From Iris pallida (lineage: Eukaryota > Streptophyta > Magnoliopsida > Asparagales > Iridaceae), in contig JANAVB010042311.1 of assembly GCA_029216955.1 (NCBI GenBank), positions 1 to 64,000 on the forward strand: DNA of 64,000 nt, read 5' to 3'. Position numbers and translations under genes: made by a program. Below, one piece after another: positions 45,702 to 56,115 of the stretch. How positions within the stretch are numbered: the first letter of the stretch is position 1; every line of letters starts with the position of its first letter. The notes under the pieces are model-generated. The model saw only the letters and a program-made list of their open reading frames with translations, ran no database searches and had not been told where the DNA came from.

Positions 45702-47174
45702 GTCGACTCTACTGGGGATGACTTTCTCCACCGATGAGAAAGTGGCGGTGCAATATGATGTAACTAAGCTTGGTTCAGTTGAGAAAATATTAGTTGTGCA
45801 ATTCGATCAATAAGCATATAAACGATGATGTCGGACAAGGACTCTGCTCCGGCCGTTAAGAAACAGAAAGCCAAGCGTGCTCGTAAGGCTTGGGTTCCGA
45901 AGTCTCTCCCCGCTCTTCTTGACGCTACTGATAGCAAATGAAAAGCTCTGGCCACAGTGAGCCAAAACAACAGTTTGGAGGTGCATGACTCAGTACCAAC
46001 CACAATGTTATTTAAAAACGTTTCTGCAGTTGAGACGCATGATCTACACCATGCGTCTGGAAAAGGCTCTACAAACGAGCCATCAACCAAATCCTGTGCT
46101 GTTCAGAAGAAGGAGAATTCTAAAAAGGTGCATGCCAATCATGCATCTAAGAAAAAGGCTGACATCTGTGACAAAACTACTTACTCTGGCTTAGACAACA
46201 AGAATGCTCAACATTTGAATTTTGGTAGAGGAAAACACTACGATGCCAAAGATGCAAATATTAGAATTTTTGCCTCACACTTGGTGAATCGAGTTGAGAG
46301 TTCTGCCTCAATACAAAACTCTAGATGCATAATTGGAGATAAGAAGTCTATCTTCTACAGACTTTCTTTTTCTTCAGATTATATGCTTTATGAAGAAGGC
46401 CCAGTTCATACGTCTCTTCGTGTTATGCATGCTAGTGATGTGAAGCTTTACAAGCTGAAACCTATACGCCCCAACTTGCCATGCGCCTCTCTTCCACATG
46501 CTATGGGCTCATGTACGTTGCTTCCTAATGTACCTAAAACGAGTCTACTTGACAAAACACCTCGAGACCTAAGTACTGGGATTTCCCGTATACATGAAAT
46601 AGGTTGATGAGTTCAAAAACCAACATTCCAATGAACAGACTCTATCCGGTCTCATAAAAGGGGAAAGTAGGTCATACACAGACAAATTATGTCATATCAA
46701 AGACATTCTTGTGTAAAAATTATTATCAACTATTACTGCTCAAACACAGTTGATCAACCATTAAGCGATCTGTCTTCACAAGATTGTAACCAAACCCTCC
46801 AGATTTTTCGTGTCTTGGATGACAACTTTCGGATAATGAAAATGCGTTACAAGAGGAATCAGTCTATGCAACATCCAATCAAGGTGATGATCAAGCACCT
46901 TCATCCTCTTCATCTAGAGCAGGCCGAAGAGTACCTTCATATGAAGGTATATATCAAGGAACCCGTTTTCGATCTAGACATTCTTATGGTGTACTCCAAG
47001 CTCTCGAACAAGATAATATTGGGGGTAGCACTCTCCAAGTTTTTGATCATTCTACATCTCACTCTGATGATAGAGTACCTTAAACTTCAGAAAGCGATGA
47101 TATAGTTTCACAGTCAAGGTCGAGTAGTACTAGTTCTAGTATGCTTCCATGCATACGTCTCCATCTGGCAATCA
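45702..47174 (+). pseudogene. 5' internal region (ORF1/gag N-terminus) of the L3 element
   Basis: After the primer site, frames at 45826-45942, 45957-46607 and 46689-47105 (others shifted) read as a Lys/Ser/His-rich protein with many Met-His-Ala words. Landmarks shared with element 2 are KSIFYRLSFSSDYM (near 46350; element 2 KSVFRRLYFSDDE near 63590) and EGIYQGTRFRSR (near 46945; element 2 EGVYMGTRSKPR near 63390). The gag continues after CACTA-1 at 51845. Confidence 0.55.
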
Positions 47175-47739
47175 ATACACTACTAAAATACAGCAATTTG
47201 GCGAAGAAAGATTAGCCACGGATCGTATCCGTCGGCGATAGCGATGGTCTTGCGACTATGTTGTGACGGGCTACCGTCAGAAAGCAATGGATAATTTTTT
47301 TAGTTTTTTGCGTCAAAATCAGTCGCACATCCGTCGCGCATTTGACGCAACTTTAGCGACGGATTCATGTCCGTCGCTAATATGTCGCACATTGTGGCGA
47401 AAAAATCTGAAGAACATGGCACGCTAAATTAGCGTCTATCGAGCGACGGACTTTTCCGTCGGTAATCTAGTGGGTATTCAGCGACTATCCACCGACGGAT
47501 ATATCCGTCGGTAATCCGTCGCTAAATACTGTAACCTAACTTAAATTGAACCGACGGGGGAAAATTTTTCATTCCCCCCAAAAAACTCTCCCTCTTCTCC
47601 CTCTCTCTCTGTCTCTCTCTCTTTCTCCAGCGAGCTCTCTCCAACGGGTCACATTCTCTGGCGAAGCTCTCTCCGACGGGATATCTCTCTCTCAGGTATG
47701 CTCTCTCTCCCTCTCTCTCTGTTTAGAATAACATATAGG

Positions 47740-48200
47740 GTTTCGGGTGGTGGGGGGGTCGACTATCGCTGGGGCCGGCAGGGCGGGGGGGAGGTTGTTG
47801 AGGGCGGGGGACAGGGTAGGGTTTATGGTTTCGGGGCAGGGGTAGGGTTTCGGGTCATGGGGGGTGGGCCGGCTGTCGTGGGGGCCGACGGTGATGGGGG
47901 GAGGGAGGGGGCGGAGGGTAGATGTTGTTGGGTGCGGGGCGGGGGGCAGGGGTAGGGTTTAGGGTTTGCTGTCATGGGTGAGGGGGAGGGGGTGGGTGTT
48001 TGCTATCGGAGGGGAAGGGGGTGGGGTGGGGGTTTACTGTCGGGGGGTCGGAGGAAGGGGGATGGGGGGTGGGTGCTATCGGGGAGGGGTGCTGACGGGG
48101 AGGAGGGGTCGAAGAGGGGGTGGTGGGGTGGGGGAGGGGGGTGGGGGTGGGTAAAGGGGTCGGATAGGGGACACACGGGTAGGGTTTCGGGACAGGGGTT
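47740..48200 (+). repeat. G-rich region of CACTA-1
   Basis: The plus strand is extremely G-rich with dozens of runs of three to seven G, broken by GGGTTT and GGTCGG words. It then grades into a GGAATCGGTATC minisatellite (48335-48385). ORFs read through it (Gly-rich) are composition artefacts. Confidence 0.9.
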
Positions 48201-48484
48201 GGGTTCGGGTATGTGGGTATCGATGGTTTCGAATCGGACCATTCCTATGAGTATCGGTGGTTACGGATCGGTGTATCTGATCGAGGGAGGGGGTATATGT
48301 GGTTTCGAATCGGACCAATCCTATGAGTCTCGGATCGGGGGAGGGGGTATCGGAATCGGTATCGGAATCGGAATCGGTATCAGACCATTCCTATGAGTAT
48401 CGGATCAGGGGTATCGGTAATATCGGTGGTTTCGGATCGGAGTATCGGATTTTTTGGTATCAAAAAACAAATAACTATTAATAA

Positions 48485-49275
48485 AGTTGACTGTCCTCCG
48501 ACATAGTCTCTGCAGCCATTCGACTGGCGTGGCAGAAACTATGTAGCCGTAGATAAATTTGAGTGTCCTCCGACATAGTCCCTGCGGCCATTCGACTGGC
48601 GAGGCAGAAACTATGTAGCGTAGATAAAGTTGACTGTCCTCCGACCATCAAAACTCGGCAATGATGATATAACAACCTATCACTATATCTTATATAGTAG
48701 TAGATGATGTCTAATAACATTATGTGAGTTCATCTTGATTCTGTTACATTCTTCAGATACTAGATACGATAAGAACATATACTACACCATATGTACAGAA
48801 TATAGATGATTCACTCTAATGTATGCTAGAATAAATTTTGGGTTGTGTTCTGAGCCATCTGTTCTCACACTTGGCAAAAAAATGAATATTCTGTCTTTTA
48901 TATGCTTTCGAAAATGTACTCAAACGACATGATGGTGTAGGGAGAAACTATGGTGATCAGGACATAGTGATCAGGACATAGTCCTTGTAACCATTCGACT
49001 GGCGAGGCAGAAACTATATAGCCGTAGATAAAGTTGACTGTCCTCCGACCAGCAAAAATTGGCAATGATGATATGACAACCTATCACTATATCTTATATA
49101 GTAGTAGATGATGTCTTAGTATTACATTATGTGAGTTCATCTTGATTCTGTTACATTCTTCAGATACTAGATACGATAAGAACATATACTATACCATATG
49201 TACAGAACAAAGATGATTCACTCTAATGTATGCTAGAATGAATTTTGGGTTGTATTCTGAGCCATTCGTTTCCAT
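48485..49275. repeat. Direct duplication (about 300-380 bp units) in CACTA-1
   Basis: 48541-48862 and 48975-49275 share long identical stretches, including CATTCGACTGGCGAGGCAGA and TATCACTATATCTTATATAG; the CATTCGACTGG block is also present once more at 48515. Confidence 0.85.
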
Positions 49276-49406
49276 ACTTGGTAATTAAGCATGTGAAATA
49301 GAACTGATTATGTTTAGTTTGTCTTACGGTACAGATTTTCACATCCAAATTGAAATGGTTCGTTACTTCGTTGATCGTATATGGATGTACTAGTAGATCA
49401 ACCTCC

Positions 49407-50117
49407 TGGACCGTAGGTACTTATAAGTATTGACCGTATCAGATTAGTATCGATCTATCGTTTTGGTATGGGCCATATCGGTTGGTATTGGTCTTAGCGA
49501 ATTGGTATCGTCCTATCCGACATGTATCGGCCGTATAGCTACGATTCGTATTGGCCTTATCGATTTGGTATTGGTCATAACCGATAGGTATCGGCCGTGT
49601 TGGATTAGTATAGACCATTTCGGATTAGTATCGTGGAAGGTTTAGTAACAACTGTACTTAGATTTCTCTCTTCTAGAGCTAGATTACCATTGCAAGAGAG
49701 TCACGAGAGCGTAGCTGGCCAGTTACAGAACATACATACTTTCTTTTTAATCTCGCTTTTCCTGTTGGAAAAGGAAGCAAGTATGTTACTGTAACTGGCC
49801 AATCACGATCTGGTGACTCTCTTGCAAGGGTATTCTAGCTCGAAAAGAGAGAAATGCAAATACAGTTGTTACTAAACATTTCACGATACTAATCCGAAAT
49901 GGTCTATACTAATCCAACACGGCCGATACCAATCGGATATGACCGATACCAAATCGATAAGGCCAATATGCATCCTAGCTATACGGCCGATACATGTACA
50001 TATCGGATAGGACGATACCAATTTGTTAAGGCCAATACCAATCTGATACGTCCTATATCAAACCGATAGACCGATACTAATCTGATACAATAGATACTAA
50101 GTACATCCGGCCTGTAC
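49407..50117. repeat. Large imperfect inverted repeat in CACTA-1 (arms about 340 bp)
   Basis: The left arm 49407-49740 (TATCAGATTAGTATCG ... GACTCTC... AACTGGCC-type order) is mirrored by 49775-50117 (GGCCAATCACG ... CGATACTAATCTGATAC). The loop near 49745-49770 contains TTTTAATCTCGCTTTTCCTG. The arms are built partly of TATCGG/CCGATA tandem words. Confidence 0.85.
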
Positions 50118-50602
50118 CAATGGATCCACCAATTACTGCACGATAGGCCCAACGACCCCAGTTGCATCCGGTTATTGGTGAGTACATGATTACATAGTAA
50201 TTCTGTTAGTCTTGTGATACAGATTTTTACTCTCTCATGCTACCAAAGTCACAACTTTTCCAGTGCTGCTCCCTCTAATGATGATGAACGCAAAAATCAA
50301 AGACCCCCCTCTCCTTTCTCACTTTTCACAGTTCTCACAGTTCTCGCAAAAATCAAAGACTGCCCACTTCTTCTCCCCGGACTCTACACTTGAGCTGGAT
50401 ATCATATGTGGCTGAGAGAGTCAAATAAGAAGAAGGGAAGTAGGGAGGAGCAGATGGGTCCAGAGCCATGGTGGAGGAGAGGAGAAGGCTCCCATGACTC
50501 CCCGAGGTGGATATCATATGTGGCTGAAAATTTTGATAAACTTCTTATTTTTTTATAATTTGAGTAAATTTCTTTACCCTATATGAAAATTTCTGTTGTC
50601 AG

Positions 50603-50948
50603 AGAGATGGCTCCCAAGACTCCCCGAGGTGGTGATGCTAGTCGAGGAAGGGGTCGAGGCAAGAAACCCTTAGAGGTCGACACGGAGGAAGTCCCCGTCG
50701 TCAAACAAGAGCCGATGACTGTTAAGGAGGAGGCGTTACCAAAGGTCGAGGTCAAGGAAGAACCGATGACCATCAGGGAAGAGATTGCTCCCAAGGTTGA
50801 AGTTAAGGAGGAGCTACCGTCAGAGAGTAGTAGCATCGGGACCGACCCTCCTGTCCATACAGAAGACTTCAACCAGATTGAGCCTTCGTATGCAAAGTGG
50901 CTGATAGAATGGTACATGCCTCAACACAACTATAATCCTTGGCTGTGA
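50603..50948 (+). CDS. Small basic/acidic protein of CACTA-1 (113 residues, unknown)
   Basis: An exon follows the acceptor ttctgttgtcag; ATG at 50607, stop at 50946-50948, 113 residues. N-terminus MAPKTPRGG then a Gly/Arg-rich basic patch (RGRGRGKK); the middle has four VKxE words (VKQE, VKEE three times) in EP-rich repeats; the C-terminus is SYAKWLIEWYMPQHNYNPWL. I recognise no family. The frame is intact and starts at an apparent splice acceptor, so it may be the coding exon of the CACTA transcript whose leader donor is at 47695. Its first nine residues are identical to the start of the antisense gene of element 1 (8089). Confidence 0.5.
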
Positions 50949-51844
50949 GGATTCATCGTCTGACTTGCGGTCTTTTCTGAGGCCAAAGTCGATTTTCCTT
51001 TTCATTGAATATTGAATATTTGTGTTTAAATATTGAATATTTATGTGTTTTGTGTGAACAATTTGAATACTTGGGATAGTTGTGTGTTGGAATTGTTTGT
51101 GTGTTTTGTATATTGGAATATTTGTGTGTTTTGTATATTTGTGCTTGAGATATTTGTTTTATTGAATATTGAATATTGAATATTTGTGTTGTGTATATTG
51201 GAATTGCTTGGAATTATTTGTGTGTTTGGTATATTGGAATTGTGTATATTGGGAATGCCCAGCTTTATGCTATTTTTTTTAAAATATTCCCAGATACCGA
51301 CGGACAGGCAGCCAATTTCTGACGGACTACCCGTCGATAACTGGGGGATTCCCAGTTAGCGACGGATGCACGACTAAAACCCGACGGATTATCCGTCGCC
51401 AAGGTCCTGTAATTATAAAAGATTTCCAGGAGCAGGTCGACGGAATATCCGTCGCTAACCCGCCGCTAATCCGACGAAGATTATGACGGATTAGCGACGG
51501 ATTAGCAACATATTTTGCGTATTGGAACCCCTCTGATACGCATTTAACGATGTTTTAGCGACGATTTATCCGTCACAAAATGTTGCTACATTAAAGTTTT
51601 GAACTATCGAAGTTGACAGAAAATCGTCGGCTAGCCGTCGCTAAATGTTTTGACGTAGCCAACGGTAATCGGTCGCTAAGTAGTCGGTCAGCGACGTACT
51701 AGCGACGGACCAATTTTAGTGACGAGGTTATTCCCGACAGATTTTTTCAGCCCGTATCCGTCGGAAATCCATCGGTAATGTGAATTACCGACGGATTTTC
51801 GACGGATCGGGCCATCGCTAAATCGTTGTATTTTAGTAGTGATA

Positions 51845-51975
51845 TACAACATCTATGTATATGACTGGTAATGAAGAAGGTGGTAATAGTGATCAACAGA
51901 GAATTGATAATCTGGAGAACATGCCACAAAATGTTACGGCAATGATGCAGCAAATGCAAACAACTATGAACCTAC
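51845..51975 (+). pseudogene. gag continuation of the L3 element
   Basis: Reads MYMTGNEEGGNSDQQRIDN and a Met-rich helix, matching element 2 gag (MADEKRPEEASKRLEGLE, near 63130). The frame resumes here after the CACTA-1 TSD and is cut again by the LTR of element 2. Confidence 0.6.
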
Positions 51976-52797
51976 TGTGGATACACACAAAAAAGAAGAA
52001 GAAAATGCTGTCTTTTCTTTATTGGCGCAATGCACCACAAATCGAGCATGCCTGAGAGATCCTGCACTGAGGATCCTCGAGTACATTATGGAGAATGGGA
52101 CGATGGAGATCGAGTGGCAGTTGCTCCTTTCCTCCGTTGATACTCTGATTACAAAAGTGGGAGAAAACCTAAGAAAATTGCTAACTCTTGGCTCACTGGC
52201 AAGAAGTACAGCAATTTGGCTCTTGAAAATGCTCTCCATTCTGTGTTTTGAAGAGGGATGAAGCCCCCCTATTATAGTCATTCTTGAGCTGGAATGATGT
52301 TATGCGCCCACATAAGAAAATACGCTGGTTTTAATGTGGGCGCATAGTCCTAATTTGGGTGCATAGGATGTAGGCGCATACAGGCTGTTAGATCGTGGGT
52401 TGGTCGTGGTATTAACGTGGCTGCAAGCTTCGGTACACGACTACTCGTGGAGGTTGACGTGGCCGTGCGCTTCAGTACACGTTTTGATCATGGCTTTGAC
52501 TGAGTCAGGCTTGGGTACACAGCCATGTCTCAGGCTATGCGCCCTCCTTACGGGGGAGCTAGTCTTGGGCGCATGAAGCTTTACTGATTGGGCGCATAGA
52601 GCTACACTGACTGGGCGCATGGAGCTTCACTGACTGGGCGCATGGAGCTTCACTGACTGGGCGCATGGAGCTACACTGACTGGGCACATGGAGCTTCACT
52701 GACTGGGCGCATGGAGCTTCACTGGCTTGGGCGCATGGAGCTTTACTGGCTTGGGCGCATGGGGCTTCATTTGCTGAAAATTTTTCATGCTTCTACA
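51976..52797 (-). mobile_element. 3' LTR of element 2 (Tat/Ogre-type gypsy)
   Basis: Minus strand begins TGTAGAAGCATGAAAAATTT at 52797, directly after a polypurine tract (aaactttgaaggggatct, 52815-52798), as in element 1. A TATAATAGGGG promoter at 52277-52270 is followed by transcript-like sequence with AATAAAG near 52020. The distal end near 51976 (CCACA) is inferred because no partner LTR is in the window. Confidence 0.65.
52560..52775. repeat. 24 bp minisatellite in the element 2 LTR
   Basis: Nine units of GGGCGCATGGAGCTTCACTG plus ACT(T) with single-base variants, next to the LTR start. Confidence 0.93.
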
Positions 52798-53142
52798 AGA
52801 TCCCCTTCAAAGTTTTTGATACTCGAACAAGTTCGAAATACGTTGATAGAAGCATGGATCGTCTACTCGTGATGCAATGGACGCATAGCACGGCTCTCTC
52901 CTTAGGCGAATAGTATTTGGCCAGCATATCAGGGAGATACGACTGTTGAGATCTTCCTCGAAATTCGAACCAACAAATTCATCGAAGCGAAATTTGAAGC
53001 GGTCTATCCTTCATACGTCGTCCACGTCAGCAAGGGACAGTTGTATATTGTGCAGGAAGCTGATTCTTCACATGGGCGCATAGGCCGTTGTGGGCGCATA
53101 CAACGCAATAGGCGCATGGACGCATAGGAAGTGGCCCATGCC

Positions 53143-53150
53143 TATAAATA
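53143..53150 (+). promoter_or_regulatory. TATA box of the element 2 antisense gene
   Basis: ccTATAAATAggcctcgaaggagagag lies about 80 nt upstream of the ATG at 53231, as in element 1. The preceding 52816-53140 stretch holds only ATGCGC-type words and no gene. Confidence 0.6.
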
Positions 53151-53230
53151 GGCCTCGAAGGAGAGAGAAAGCCCATTATTCCTTTCTTTGAATTTTTCAG
53201 AAAACTCTTCGTCTTCTTTCTTTGAGAACC

Positions 53231-55410
53231 ATGTCTCCCAAGGTCGCCATGAGATCCGCGAAGGGCAAAGGGGCTACGCCGAGTGACTCTTCTCCCGCGG
53301 CAGCGTCTTTGGTAGTCCAGGACCCGATTCTGGGTAAGCGCATGCTTCAAAAAACAAAGTCTCGAGCGTTAATTTGCGACGCTCGGACTTCTCTACAGCC
53401 TGGGCGCTTGCGCCTAAGGCAACTTACTTCTGTGAGCATCACTATGCGCCCACAGAAGTCATGCACCAACACTGTGGTGTGCTATGCACCCGCGTGTTTC
53501 TATGTTATGCGCCCTCTAACCGTGGCATGTTTATGCGCCCACGCACTGTTCGTGTGTTATGCGCCCGCATGTCTTGTTTTGGGCGCATATCCCTTTGGGC
53601 GCATAGAAGCCCTTCAGAACTTAGTTTTTCCTGCGATTTCTTCAGGACCGGTATCGACGATTCTAGGTATGGTGAAGATGCAAAACTTGACACACACATC
53701 AGAGAGCTCAGGACTCTTCATATTTTGGAAGGGTTTTCCTCAGATGGTAGGAAGAACCTTTATACATCAAAGTGTCGGACGGTAGTTGGACGTCATCGTA
53801 AAAGTTTTGCTTTCACGGTTCTTCAAGTAGGCAAAAGCAACACTAGAGATGTTGTTTTGAAGGTATGGTCTCTTAGAGAAATGGGCTCACGATGTCCGCA
53901 ATATGGAGGAGAGGAGATCACCATTTATAGATGTTTTAGCATGCTATATTTTCCCTCCTCCGTGTAGCTTCTCGAAGGTTCAACAGCCTTGTTTTCTTGC
54001 TCAACAGTAAAACATGACCTCCTTCAAGGGCCACGAAACTACTTTTCGACGGAAGCGTGGTGCTGCCAAGCTGACCAAACTATGTGTTGCTGATGAGTAG
54101 CGGATTTTCCCTTCTTTTGGACATCAATGTAATCTTTTACTTCTTATCCAGATGAAGAAATAAAGAACCTTCTATTTTGCTCACGAGATGTAGTCCTTTG
54201 AATGTAACTGGTTTTGAATAAACAGAATACATTCGCTCCATTCTTTGCGTGTGATATCTGTGGTGCTTGTTTTAGAGAGCGAAATACCGCGTTTGTGTAA
54301 AGGGTATCCTACTGGGGGACCCCCCTCTTTTTTTGGACCTATTGCTCTTTTGTGCATCCGAAAATGCAAGCAAATATATTAGAATGATACTTTCGTGGAC
54401 CTATTACCCTTTGGCACACCGGAGGTGTGGGTAATAGATTTGAAACAAAACCTAACAGAGGTAACATGGTCGTGATAGGTTTTGTGATCTTGGCGCCGTG
54501 CCTTTCATCTCGGGTTGGGTACAGGCATCAAGTTGGAAAACTATCGGTATCAGAGGTAATATAGACGTGACATATGATAATCAAGAGTGGTTTTTGGTGG
54601 AATGGATTTTCTTGTCAAGTTTGACCTCTTGTCAGGTATCCCTTCCTAGAGCGGGAGAGACTTTCCAAGCTTCTTTTTTGACGACCTCCACCGAAGATGA
54701 GGAGATAGCCCAAGAAGTCGTCAGAGCTTTCTTGTCTGTACTGAAAGTGAAGCTTCCTGGAGTCTTGAATCGGAATGCTGCCTTCAGCCCTGTGAAGGCT
54801 GTTGTCGAATGTTAGGTAGCGGCCCTAGAGAGAATAGCCGGCTATGAGGAGCGGGCCAACACTCTGAGGAGTGTTCTGAACGACCTGGAGGGTCAAGTGG
54901 CCTGGTTTCGGGATGCCAAACAGTGGAGCCCGACGTCGCTGTTCCGTGTAGAGGATGAGGCTTTGATGACAGCTCTTGCAGAGGAGAAGGCTACCTTCCA
55001 GGTAAGAAAGGACGCCCTCGCTCAGGAGTTCGGCGAGCTGGCCGATCAGTATGGCCAGTTCAACGCTGCAAGTGAGGCACGTGATGCCTTGAAGAACAGG
55101 CTGGCTGCATAAATCACTGAGAAGCACAATCATATTGCGTAGATCCGGAACGAGATCACCCAGCTGGAAGACGACTTGAGGGCGGTGATATCTGAACAGG
55201 AGGATTATTTGTCCCAGGCTACCATGACGGCCACCACTTCTGCCCGTTTAGAAGAACTGCTGGCGAAGTTGGAGGGGGAGCATCAGAGTCTGATCCACTT
55301 TGAAGATGAAGCCGCTCGTCAAGAAGAGGCACGGCGCCGAGCTGCTGTGAAGTCTGAAGCCGAGATTGCAGCTCTGAGGGATAGCATCAATCGCTTGTGT
55401 ATCCCGTAGA
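53231..55410 (+). pseudogene. Spliced antisense gene of element 2, internally deleted
   Basis: ATG at 53231 (MSPKVAMRSAKGKG). Exon 1 ends at a good donor (CTGG/gtaagc, 53333); the intron of about 310 nt is filled with ATGCGCCC/GGGCGCAT words; the acceptor gatttcttcag is at 53645, and exon 2 continues in frame (PVSTILGMVKMQNL) until it degenerates by 53785. The plant-mobile-domain part seen in element 1 is missing. From an acceptor gacctcttgtcag near 54637 a coiled-coil C-terminus (54638-55410, stops near 54813, 55110 and 55140) parallels exon 3 of element 1 (AEILEASVTELDQL versus LERIAGYEERANTL). The two copies thus share exon 1, repeat-filled intron and coiled-coil end. A small frame (54013-54100) and AATAAAG near 54160 lie between. 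Confidence 0.55.
54290..54440. repeat. Hairpin-bearing repeat units (first block)
   Basis: GACCTATTACCCTTTGGCAC pairs with GGAGGTGTGGGTAATAG (54397-54436), a perfect-looking stem. A weaker version (GACCTATTGCTC...GCAAGCAAAT) is at 54337-54375. AGAGGTAACATGG follows at 54456. Confidence 0.75.
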
Positions 55411-55534
55411 TTTTTTGTAACTCCTTTCTTTTTCTTTTTTTCTTCCAGCCATCACGGCTCATGTACCCTTTTTCCGTCTTTTGATAGACATTCAAGTACA
55501 AAATAAAGAATCTTTTCAGAAGTAAATATGGTTT

Positions 55535-56030
55535 TGTGAAATATCGATGCTAGAGGTAATGTGGGCATAGCAAGGATATTTCTGGTGGGTATTCCGCTGG
55601 AGAATTTTTATGTGGTCCTATTATCTGTTTTATATTCGAATGATTCGAATATAGATAATAAGTTGAACGAAGCTGCTAGTAGAGGTAATATGGACGTAAT
55701 AGCAGAGGATGTTCTATATCTGACCAGAGGTAATATGGACGTGGAAAGATATATAGCATTGGGGGGAGTGGATAGTTCAGAGGTAGTATGGACATGACTA
55801 TCCTTGATGAATGCTTTTCTCAGAGGTTATGTGGACGTGGCAAAACATTTGATCATTCCACTGGGGAAATAATTATCTGAAAACAATTCAGAGGTAAGAG
55901 GGACATGATTTGTTTTCGTCAAACCGAGTTTGGACGGAGTCAAAAACGGAAATGATTCCACTGGGAAAATATTTAGAGGACCTATTATCCAGGGCGTATT
56001 CAAGACTCTTGAAATACAGATAATAGTTAG
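55535..56030. repeat. AGAGGTAATATGGACGTG repeats and hairpins (second block)
   Basis: Six variants of AGAGGTAATATGGACGTG occur (55552, 55680, 55727, 55779, 55830, 55890). ATTCC(A/G)CTGG(G/A)GAA occurs three times (55590, 55854, 55954), each followed by a GACCTATTATC...GATAATAG hairpin at 55617-55662 and 55979-56025. This is the 3' non-coding stretch between the antisense gene and integrase. Confidence 0.8.
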
Positions 56031-56115
56031 ATAGTTTTTTTTTGAATCATATAAACATCGCACTGTACATTTACATGACTGAACATATGTGAACATTATG
56101 TAAAAGAGGTTACAC

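Larger units (their letters stand above)
47178..51841. mobile_element. CACTA-1, 4.66 kb CACTA transposon, TSD ATA
   Basis: The left end CACTACTAAAATACAGCAAT and right end (ATTGCT-like complement; ...CGTTGTATTTTAGTAGTG) form about 27 bp inverted repeats that include TTTRGCGA. ATA flanks both sides (47175-47177, 51842-51844). Subterminal zones (47200-47560 and 51290-51830) are packed with CGTCGCTAA and CCGACGGAT words in both orientations, the usual CACTA transposase-binding pattern. No transposase gene is recognisable. Inside: a CT-rich leader with a donor (CTCAG/gtatg, 47695), a G-rich region, a 430 bp duplication, a large inverted repeat and one small ORF after a good acceptor. Confidence 0.95.

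Noticed and set aside
47698..48396. Gly-rich plus-strand ORFs and Pro-rich minus-strand ORFs
   Set aside because: Composition artefacts of the G-rich tract in CACTA-1.
53222..53967. Long overlapping plus-strand ORFs of 187 and 197 codons as single-exon genes
   Set aside because: They run through an intron bounded by gtaagc (53333) and ttcttcag (53644) that consists of ATGCGCCC words.
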